From assembly GCA_002385465.1 (NCBI GenBank), contig DGDN01000099.1, forward strand, positions 4,003-10,316: a stretch of DNA of 6,314 nucleotides, given 5' to 3'. Source of the stretch: Candidatus Fermentithermobacillaceae bacterium UBA3951 (lineage in GTDB: Bacteria > Bacillota > Sulfobacillia > Fermentithermobacillales > Fermentithermobacillaceae). A model generated the notes under the pieces. The model was given only the letters and a program-made list of their open reading frames with translations, had not been told where the DNA came from and ran no database searches. Of the stretch, positions 1-5,357 are shown one piece after another. Position 1 is the first letter of the stretch; every line of letters begins with the position of its first letter. The translations under genes and the position numbers were made by a program.

Positions 1-992
1 AGACCATGATCTGCGAGCTCACCGGGATGGACGCTGCCAACGCGTCCATGTACGACGGCGCTTCCGCAGCCGCCGAGTCGGTGACCATCGCTTCCGGACT
101 TACGCGGAGGAAGACCGCGCTCGTTTCGCGCACGGTGCACCCTGAGACGAGGAGTGTAACGGAGACCTACGCCAGGGGCCACGACATAACCGTCAAAGAG
201 GTGCCCTTCGAAAACGGCGTGACTTCCGTCAAAGAGCTCGAGAAGATGCTCTCGGGAGAAGTCGCCTGCGTTGTTATCCAGCAGCCCAACTTCTTCGGGA
301 ACATAGAACCTGTCGACGAGATCTCCGAGAAGGTCCAGGCGGCAGGCGCCACCTTGATCGTGAAGGTCAACCCCATGAGCTTGGGCGTCCTCCGGCCGCC
401 GGCCGAGTACGGCGCCGAGATCGTTGTCGGAGAGGGGCAGGTATTCGGGAACCCGATGGCCTTCGGAGGCCCGTTCCTCGGCATCCTCGCCGTCAAGAAC
501 AAGTACCTCAGGCGCATGCCCGGAAGGCTGGTTGGAGAGACCGTCGACAACCGTGGTCAAAGAGGGTTTGTGCTTACCCTGCAGACGAGGGAACAGCACA
601 TAAGGAGAGAGCGGGCAACGTCCAACATCTGCTCCAACGAGGCCCTCAACGCGCTTGCGGCTACGGTCTACCTGAGCTGGCTCGGGAAAGAAGGCATTAA
701 AGAGCTCGCCGAGCACTGTGTCACGAAGGCTCACTACCTTGCGGATGCAATCTCAGGTCTCAAGGGTTACGAGCTTGCGTGGAACACCCCGTTCTTCAAT
801 GAGTTTGCGGTCAAGTGCCCCGTAGACCCGGAGAAGATAGTGAAGTCACTGGTTAGCAAGGAGATCCTGGCCGGATATCCCCTCGGAAGGGCATATCCGG
901 AACTTAAGGACCACTTGCTCATAGCCGTGACCGAGAAGCGCACCAAGAAGGAAATGGATGACCTTCTTGCCGGATTGGAGGGATTGGCATGA
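1..992 (+). CDS. gcvPA: Glycine dehydrogenase (decarboxylating) subunit 1, GcvPA; 5' end cut off by the window
   Basis: This is the alpha half of the split P-protein of the glycine cleavage system, which works with GcvPB to decarboxylate glycine with PLP and pass the aminomethyl group to lipoylated H-protein in the cytoplasm. The reading frame is open to the left edge; the two bases before ACC-ATG fit the end of a Gln codon. The ATG at 6 is internal, because MICELTGMDAANASMYDGA is a mid-protein motif of the family. About 330 residues are present, so roughly 115 N-terminal residues are missing compared with the usual 440-450. Other family signatures are GEGQVFGNPMAFGGPFLG, LQTREQHIRRERATSNIC and the C-terminal KRTKKEMDDL segment. 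The PLP lysine lies in the partner subunit, as expected. The stop overlaps the gcvPB start as ATGA (989-992), indicating translational coupling. The identity is secure; only the true start is unseen. Confidence 0.96.
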   Translation, partial: TMICELTGMDAANASMYDGASAAAESVTIASGLTRRKTALVSRTVHPETRSVTETYARGHDITVKEVPFENGVTSVKELEKMLSGEVACVVIQQPNFFGNIEPVDEISEKVQAAGATLIVKVNPMSLGVLRPPAEYGAEIVVGEGQVFGNPMAFGGPFLGILAVKNKYLRRMPGRLVGETVDNRGQRGFVLTLQTREQHIRRERATSNICSNEALNALAATVYLSWLGKEGIKELAEHCVTKAHYLADAISGLKGYELAWNTPFFNEFAVKCPVDPEKIVKSLVSKEILAGYPLGRAYPELKDHLLIAVTEKRTKKEMDDLLAGLEGLA

Positions 993-2452
993 AGCGCCTA
1001 GAGCCCTTGATCTTTGAAATATCCAAGCCGGGAAGAAAGGCATACTCTCTCCCAGCACTCGAAGTTGAAAAAAAACCCATGAGCGAATACCTGCCTGCCG
1101 GTGAACTCCGGACGACCCCGGCCGAGCTGCCGGAAGTCTCCGAGATTGACATCGTCAGGCACTTTACCAGGCTATCCCAGCTCAACCACGGCGTGGACAT
1201 CGGGTTCTATCCCTTGGGGTCTTGCACGATGAAGTACAACCCCAAGATCAACGAGGAAGCCGCAAACCTTCCCGGATTTACCGATATCCACCCGTATGCA
1301 CCGGAAGAGACCGTGCAGGGAGCTTTGCAGCTCATGTACGAGCTCCAGGAGTACCTGGCCGAGATCGCCGGTATGGACAAGGTGAGCCTCCAGCCCGCGG
1401 CGGGAGCCCACGGCGAGCTCACCGGGATCCACATCATCCGGGCCTATCACAGGTCGAGGAACGACCACGCAAGGACGAAGATCCTCATCCCCGACGCGGC
1501 TCACGGTACCAACCCGGCATCGGGCGTCCTGGCCGGCTTCCAGACGGTTCAGATACCTTCGGATAGCCGGGGCGGCGTGGACATCGAGGCCCTTGAGAAA
1601 GTCATGGACGAGACAGTGGCGGGACTTATGCTGACAAACCCGAACACTCTGGGCCTTTTCGACGAGAACATCGAGAAGATCCAGGATATCGTCCACAAGA
1701 GGGGCGGGCTCCTCTATTACGACGGGGCCAACGCCAACGCCATCATGGGTATCGCCCGCCCGGGCGATATGGGGTTCGATGTCCTCCACTTCAACCTGCA
1801 CAAGACTTTCTCGACGCCTCACGGCGGCGGCGGCCCCGGATCGGGTCCTGTTGCAGTCAAGAAGGAACTGGCAAAGTTCCTGCCCGTACCCGTGGTTGAG
1901 TTTGACGGCGAGAAGTACTTCCTGAACTACGACATGCCCGACTCCATCGGCAGGATGAAGTCATTCTACGGCAACTTCCTGGTGATGGTAAAGGCATACG
2001 TGTACATCAGGTCGCTGGGCCCCGACGGACTAAGGGAGGCCAGCAAGGACGCGGTGCTGAACGCCAACTACATCCTCCGGCGCATAACCGAGTACTACGA
2101 CCTGCCTTACGACAGGCACTGCAAGCACGAGTTCGTGGTCTCGCCCCAGAGGATAAAGAAGGAGACCGGATGCCATACCATGGATATTTCCAAGCGTCTC
2201 CTTGACTACGGCGTACACCCGCCGACCAACTACTTCCCGCTCATCGTGGACGAAGCTATCATGGTAGAGCCGACGGAGACCGAGTCTAAGGAAACCCTGG
2301 ACTACTTCGCCGATGCGCTCATCGCAATCGCCAAGGAAGCGTACTCCAATCCGGAGATGCTCCGGAAGGCCCCCCATACCACGGTAGTGGGACGTCTCGA
2401 TGAGGCAGGTGCCGCCAAGAACCCGAGAATCAGGTGGCATAAGGGAATGTAA
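989..2452 (+). CDS. gcvPB: Glycine dehydrogenase (decarboxylating) subunit 2, GcvPB
   Basis: This is the PLP-carrying beta half of the glycine cleavage P-protein, 487 residues and full length for the family. YPLGSCTMKYNPKINE (residues 74-89) and LQPAAGAHGELTGIH are hallmark active-site stretches. The Schiff-base lysine is K272 in HFNLHKTFSTPHGGGGPG, followed by the glycine-rich phosphate-binding loop. The C-terminal region (KETGCHTMDISKRLLDYGVHPPTNYFPL) is also typical. The ATG at 989 overlaps the gcvPA stop by four bases, and a GGAGGG at 977-982 with a six-base spacer serves as its ribosome binding site inside gcvPA. Coupled translation fits an obligate alpha2beta2 partner. The reaction is reversible, so the operon could serve glycine breakdown or glycine synthesis from CO2; the sequence does not decide between them. 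No defect is seen. Confidence 0.97.
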   Translation: MKRLEPLIFEISKPGRKAYSLPALEVEKKPMSEYLPAGELRTTPAELPEVSEIDIVRHFTRLSQLNHGVDIGFYPLGSCTMKYNPKINEEAANLPGFTDIHPYAPEETVQGALQLMYELQEYLAEIAGMDKVSLQPAAGAHGELTGIHIIRAYHRSRNDHARTKILIPDAAHGTNPASGVLAGFQTVQIPSDSRGGVDIEALEKVMDETVAGLMLTNPNTLGLFDENIEKIQDIVHKRGGLLYYDGANANAIMGIARPGDMGFDVLHFNLHKTFSTPHGGGGPGSGPVAVKKELAKFLPVPVVEFDGEKYFLNYDMPDSIGRMKSFYGNFLVMVKAYVYIRSLGPDGLREASKDAVLNANYILRRITEYYDLPYDRHCKHEFVVSPQRIKKETGCHTMDISKRLLDYGVHPPTNYFPLIVDEAIMVEPTETESKETLDYFADALIAIAKEAYSNPEMLRKAPHTTVVGRLDEAGAAKNPRIRWHKGM

Positions 2453-2456
2453 CTAT

Positions 2457-2512
2457 CCCAGGGGCCTTCGGGATCCGTTCCCCCGGGCGAGGTCCTGTGA
2501 AGGCTCCTTGGG
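2457..2512 (+). promoter_or_regulatory. Imperfect long-range stem just after the gcvPB stop
   Basis: CCCAGGGGCCTT (2457-2468) can pair with AAGGCTCCTTGGG (2500-2512). This gives twelve pairs with one bulged T and one G-U wobble, enclosing about 31 bases that could fold further (CGGG 2469-2472 with CCCG 2482-2485). It starts four bases after the gcvPB stop and no T-run follows, so it is more likely a 3'-end stabilising or processing structure than a terminator. In GC-rich DNA such a pairing could also arise by chance. Confidence 0.35.
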
Positions 2513-2525
2513 AATACAAGGTACA

Positions 2526-2554
2526 GTCGGGAGGAGGCAAGACCTCCTCCCGAC
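2526..2554 (+). promoter_or_regulatory. Perfect 12-bp stem-loop upstream of the first radical-SAM gene
   Basis: GTCGGGAGGAGG (2526-2537), a five-base loop CAAGA, and CCTCCTCCCGAC (2543-2554) form a perfect 12-bp hairpin with nine G-C pairs. The left arm holds an SD-like GGGAGGAGG that the right arm would mask, but it is about 40 bases from the chosen ATG at 2578, too far to be that gene's own ribosome binding site. No U-tract follows, so it is not a standard intrinsic terminator. Plausible roles are partial attenuation between the gcvP and lip genes, an RNA-processing or stability element, or a protein-binding site. The structure is seen directly; the function is inferred. Confidence 0.6.
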
Positions 2555-2577
2555 ACGCTCCACGAGAGACAGGTGTT

Positions 2578-3498
2578 ATGGGATTGGAGAGAAACCGGAG
2601 CCCGCTTACTGAGGAAGCTCTTGAAGATGCAATGATGGCAAAGAAAGAAGGCCGCCCGCCCGTTTTTTGGGCGGTCTACCCGACAAAGACCATGGCCGTG
2701 AGCGTCACGGGGAAGGCTTGCCCGCTTGCGTGTTCCCATTGCGGCGGCCATTACCTAAAGCACATGGTGGACATTAAGCGCTTGCCTGAGGCTCTCCTCG
2801 AAAAGCGGCCGAAGAGCATCCTCCTTTCGGGCGGCTGCGATACATCTGGAGCCGTCCCGCTCCTCTCTCATCTGGATGAGGTTTCTGCCTTGTCGCGTCG
2901 TCTTGAAGCAGAGGGAAGAGGTTTCCGGGTGAACGTTCACCCCGGGGTGGCGACGCCTGAGGCGGCCAGGGCCATAGCCCGGACTGCGTCCGTCATCTCC
3001 TTTGACTTTGTCTTGGACGAGGAGACCATAAGGGAAGCTTTCCACGGGAAGTGGACGGGCCGTGACTATGTGGAGACCTTTAGGAATCTACGCGCGGGAA
3101 ATGCCGAGGTGGTACCCCATGTCCTGGTTGGGCTCTATAAGGGCCGCTTGAGGGGCGAGTACGACGCGGTGGATTTCCTGCTTAAAGAGGGTATAGATCG
3201 CATCATCTTCATCGTTTTCATCCCCACCGAGAACACGGCGTGGCAGGACTATCCTCCTCCAACGCCGGAGGAAGTCGCCGGTCTCATTGCTTGGACCAGG
3301 ACGCGCGCCCCGGAGCTGGACATCTCCCTCGGCTGCATGCGTCCTAGGGGCAAGTACAGGGAGCTCTTGGACCCGCTGGCGGTGCGGGCTGGGTGCGACC
3401 GGATAGTGCTGCCTCACCCCCGGGCGCTCCGAGAAGCGGAGGCGCTCGGTCTCACTGTGATTAGGAAGGAAGAGTGCTGCTCATTTGACCGGATCTAG
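2578..3498 (+). CDS. Radical-SAM lipoyl synthase component, LipS1/LipS2 type (COG1856-like, 'biotin synthase-like')
   Basis: This is one of two unlike radical-SAM proteins that together probably act as lipoyl synthase on octanoylated H-protein. From the ATG at 2578 it has 306 residues. The SAM-cluster motif is C48-x3-C52-x2-C55, inside SVTGKACPLACSHCGGHYL, followed by SILLSGGCDTSGAVPL (residues 80-95), which resembles the uncharacterised biotin-synthase homologue group. Further cysteines are C87, C253 (in LGCMRPRGKYRE), C273 and C300/C301 near the C-terminus; some may hold an auxiliary Fe-S cluster, as shown for LipS1 and LipS2 of T. kodakarensis. I cannot tell from sequence alone which of the two it is, so no symbol is given. 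An earlier GTG (2497) would add 27 poorly protein-like residues across a perfect hairpin and is disfavoured; the site before 2578 (AGGTG, 2571-2575) is weak, so the start is moderately sure. Biotin synthase is unlikely given the lipoate/glycine cleavage context. Confidence 0.8.
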   Translation: MGLERNRSPLTEEALEDAMMAKKEGRPPVFWAVYPTKTMAVSVTGKACPLACSHCGGHYLKHMVDIKRLPEALLEKRPKSILLSGGCDTSGAVPLLSHLDEVSALSRRLEAEGRGFRVNVHPGVATPEAARAIARTASVISFDFVLDEETIREAFHGKWTGRDYVETFRNLRAGNAEVVPHVLVGLYKGRLRGEYDAVDFLLKEGIDRIIFIVFIPTENTAWQDYPPPTPEEVAGLIAWTRTRAPELDISLGCMRPRGKYRELLDPLAVRAGCDRIVLPHPRALREAEALGLTVIRKEECCSFDRI

Positions 3499-4474
3499 CT
3501 TGGAAACCGTCCCTATAGGAGTTTCATCGGGCACAGCTTCAGTCTTGGGGCTTAAGCGGATTAGGCTCATGGAGAAGCCTACGACCGCCCACGTCCTGTT
3601 CGGAGAAGACTGCCTGAACAGATGCGCTTTCTGTGCCCAAGCGAAAGGGAGTAGGTCGGCTCCCAACCACCTTTCCAGGGTTACCTGGCCCCGTTTCTCC
3701 TGGGAAGCGCTGAAGGGGCCTCTTGCCGCGGCGATTTCCCAAGGTGCCTTCAAGCGGGTCTGTGTCCAGACCGTAGAATGCCCGGAGTCTCAAGGCCCCG
3801 CCCTTGAGTTCTTGCGTGAGGTGAGGGAAATGTCGCCTCAGGTACTCCTCAGTGTCGCCGTGACGCCGGTGTCGGTTGCCAGGGTGAAGCTGTTTTTCGA
3901 AAAAGGAGCGACCAACGTCGGACTGCCCATAGACGCGGCCTCTCCCGAGGTGTACGCGAGGGTGAAAGGCGGGTCCTTCGAACGTGCGTGGGCCGTTTTA
4001 GAAAAAGCCGCGCGCCTTTGGCCGGGTCGCGTTTCTACCCACCTCATCGTGGGACTGGGCGAGACCGAGGAAGATGCTGTGAGGTTCTTGGCGAGGGCCA
4101 AATCGGCAGGAATTACTGTCGGGCTTTTTGCCTTTACGCCGGTTAGAGGCACTGCGATGGAAAAGACGCCGCCGCCCGACGTTTCAAACTACCGGAGAGT
4201 TCAGCTTGCCGCATATTACCTCAAAAGAGGAGGAAACGCGGAGAAAATCGAACTCAGAGACGGGAGGATAGCGAGTATTGACCTTGATCGGACCGACCTC
4301 CGGAGAGAGGTATTGGCCGGCAAGCCTTTTGAGACGAGCGGGTGCCTCTACTGCAATAGGCCTTATTACACCGAGCGTCCCGGGCAGGTCATGATGAACT
4401 ATCCGCGGGCTCTCACCGAGCAAGAAGCGCTGGAGGCCTTGAGTGAGTGCGGTTTGGCCTCAGCGCGTACCTGA
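3485..4474 (+). CDS. Radical-SAM lipoyl synthase component, second LipS1/LipS2-type protein (COG2516-like, 'biotin synthase-related')
   Basis: This is the second, distinct radical-SAM subunit of the presumed two-protein lipoyl synthase; 329 residues from TTG at 3485. The SAM-cluster motif is C43-x3-C47-x2-C50 (CLNRCAFCAQ), close in style to biotin synthase. A conserved HLIVGLGETEED segment (residues 186-196) follows. Outside the SAM motif, C93 and C99 (VCVQTVEC) plus C287 and C290 (SGCLYCNRPYYTERPG) give four candidate ligands for an auxiliary Fe-S cluster; C322 is near the end. The N-terminal SSGTASVLGLK and PTTAH segments look family-conserved, so the start must lie at TTG 3485 or TTG 3500, not at ATG 3569. 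The TTG at 3485 overlaps the preceding gene by 14 bases, with AAGGAAGAG (3467-3473) upstream, so coupled translation is likely. In the known pair, LipS2 adds the first sulfur (C8) and LipS1 the second (C6); which one this is remains unresolved. Confidence 0.82.
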   Translation: MTGSSLETVPIGVSSGTASVLGLKRIRLMEKPTTAHVLFGEDCLNRCAFCAQAKGSRSAPNHLSRVTWPRFSWEALKGPLAAAISQGAFKRVCVQTVECPESQGPALEFLREVREMSPQVLLSVAVTPVSVARVKLFFEKGATNVGLPIDAASPEVYARVKGGSFERAWAVLEKAARLWPGRVSTHLIVGLGETEEDAVRFLARAKSAGITVGLFAFTPVRGTAMEKTPPPDVSNYRRVQLAAYYLKRGGNAEKIELRDGRIASIDLDRTDLRREVLAGKPFETSGCLYCNRPYYTERPGQVMMNYPRALTEQEALEALSECGLASART

Positions 4475-4484
4475 GGGAGGGGAG
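4475..4484 (+). promoter_or_regulatory. Ribosome binding site that fixes the lipM start
   Basis: GGGAGGGGAG sits directly after the stop of the second radical-SAM gene and six bases before ATG 4491. It favours that ATG over the in-frame GTG at 4443, which would lie inside the preceding gene and add 16 residues not expected in the family. Confidence 0.8.
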
Positions 4485-4490
4485 TCTTCG

Positions 4491-5333
4491 ATGTTGGTCC
4501 GCCTGCTATCCCATGAGCCGGCGAAGGGTAGCTTCAACATGGCGGTTGACGAGGCCATCTTGAGATCTTGCGCGCGGGGGGAGACGGGACCTACGCTGCG
4601 TTTTTACCAGTGGGATCCTGCGTGTCTGTCACTCGGATATTTCCAGGACGTTAAGAGGGAAGTGAACCTCGAAGCCCTCCCGTCTCAGGGAGTAGACCTG
4701 GTAAGAAGGGTGACCGGCGGGAAAGCAGTGCTTCACGACAATGAGCTTACGTACAGCGTCATAGTGCCGGAGAAGATCCTGCCCGGGTCTGTGCTCGAGA
4801 CCTACCGCCGTATTTCCCAAGCGTTGGTGGAGGGTCTTCGCCTCATGGGCATTCCGGCCACCCTAGCTGCGCTGGAACGAGGAGTTACGTCCAGAGATCC
4901 TAGATTTCGTCAAGCGGCCTGTTTCTCAGCACCTTCATGGTTCGAAATCCTCTGGGAAGGGAAAAAGCTTATCGGATCCGCCCAGAACCGGAAGAACGGT
5001 ATAATCCTGCAGCACGGTTCCATCCCATTCAGGTTTGACGCCTCCAAACTGGTAAAGTGCATCCTCACAAAATCACCGGAACACGCCGAAAGGGCTCGGA
5101 CAATGCTTGAGAGAAAAGCCGCAGGAATATGCGACGCCCTGGGGCGGGATTGCGAGAGGGCCGAGCTTCAGGAGCACCTCAAGGCGGGGTTTCAAGCCGT
5201 CTTGGGTTGGCGGCTGGAACCGGGCAACTTAACGGCGAGGGAAGAAGAGGAGGCGCGGGAACTCGCGGAGACGAAATACGGAAACCCTGCCTGGACCATG
5301 GAACGGGGCAGGCAGAACGAGGAATTGCATTAG
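4491..5333 (+). CDS. lipM: LipM-like octanoyltransferase (BPL/LplA/LipB superfamily)
   Basis: It probably moves octanoate from octanoyl-ACP to a lysine of apo-H-protein (GcvH), the step before sulfur insertion. It has 280 residues, about the length of Bacillus subtilis LipM, and resembles it from end to end: SFNMAVDEAIL near the N-terminus, LRFYQWDPACLSLGYFQ, RRVTGGKAVLHDNELTYSV (residues 72-90), ACFSAPSWFEI, KKLIGSAQNRKNGIILQHGS, and a C-terminal LAETKYGNPAWTMER. C144 in ACFSAPS lies where LipM carries its acyl-thioester cysteine; K159 in KKLIGSAQ is the superfamily lysine. A plain ATP-dependent lipoate ligase would not need that cysteine. The family is often annotated 'lipoate-protein ligase', and the bacterial sLpl(AB) ligases that usually accompany LipS1/LipS2 are the main alternative. 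It follows the second radical-SAM gene by 16 bases, so it belongs to the same operon. The fold is certain; transferase over ligase is probable. Confidence 0.85.
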   Translation: MLVRLLSHEPAKGSFNMAVDEAILRSCARGETGPTLRFYQWDPACLSLGYFQDVKREVNLEALPSQGVDLVRRVTGGKAVLHDNELTYSVIVPEKILPGSVLETYRRISQALVEGLRLMGIPATLAALERGVTSRDPRFRQAACFSAPSWFEILWEGKKLIGSAQNRKNGIILQHGSIPFRFDASKLVKCILTKSPEHAERARTMLERKAAGICDALGRDCERAELQEHLKAGFQAVLGWRLEPGNLTAREEEEARELAETKYGNPAWTMERGRQNEELH

Positions 5334-5343
5334 GAAGAGCGGT

Positions 5344-5352
5344 AAGGAGGAG
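5344..5352 (+). promoter_or_regulatory. Ribosome binding site that fixes the GTG start of lpdA
   Basis: AAGGAGGAG lies five bases before GTG 5358, the best Shine-Dalgarno match in the window. It supports the GTG as the start, which places the FDLVVIGSGPGGY motif at the extreme N-terminus as usual for this family. Confidence 0.85.
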
Positions 5353-5357
5353 ATACA

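Larger units (their letters stand above)
2453..2577 (+). other. Structured 125-base gap between gcvPB and the lipoyl-assembly genes
   Basis: This is the only sizeable gap in the window. It splits the gcvP pair from the lipoyl-assembly genes. I see no convincing -35/-10 promoter, no riboswitch consensus (glycine, SAM and T-box were looked for by eye) and no T-run that would make an intrinsic terminator. It contains two predicted RNA stems: an imperfect one (2457-2512) and a perfect one (2526-2554). A GTG at 2497 opens the downstream reading frame across this region, but the 27 extra residues it would add look like translated non-coding sequence. Read-through transcription from gcvPB is the simplest view. 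Confidence 0.6.

Noticed and set aside
1172..1822. Long open frame on the minus strand within gcvPB
   Set aside because: It is a shadow of the GC-rich third codon positions of gcvPB, has no recognisable domain and no separate ribosome binding site. Other antisense frames across the window are alike.
2497..2577. Upstream GTG start giving the first radical-SAM protein 27 more residues
   Set aside because: The added stretch crosses a perfect 12-bp hairpin, is Gly/Ser/Arg-rich and does not look like the family N-terminus. GAGGT at 2489-2493 is only three bases from the GTG. ATG 2578 is preferred, though its own ribosome binding site is weak.
2453..2577. Glycine, SAM or T-box riboswitch in the gap
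   Set aside because: The conserved core sequences of these elements were not found by eye and the gap is short. A covariance-model search would settle it.
2656..2674. Hairpin CCGCCC / GGGCGG with a T-rich loop
   Set aside because: It lies inside the coding region of the first radical-SAM gene and encodes conserved-looking residues (PPVFWAV). The T-run is in the loop, not after the stem, so it is not a terminator.
2302..2751. Minus-strand frame spanning the gap at 2453-2577
   Set aside because: It overlaps two real genes, and its sequence shows no family resemblance and only chance low-complexity stretches.
2578..4474. Biotin synthase (BioB) or classical lipoyl synthase (LipA) identity for the radical-SAM genes
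   Set aside because: No biotin genes are nearby, and the two proteins are unlike each other and sit among lipoate and glycine cleavage genes. Neither shows the N-terminal cysteine motif or the C-terminal RSSY-type motif of LipA.
4443..4490. In-frame GTG at 4443 as the start of the LipM-like gene
   Set aside because: It lies inside the preceding gene, and a strong Shine-Dalgarno site stands at the right distance from ATG 4491.
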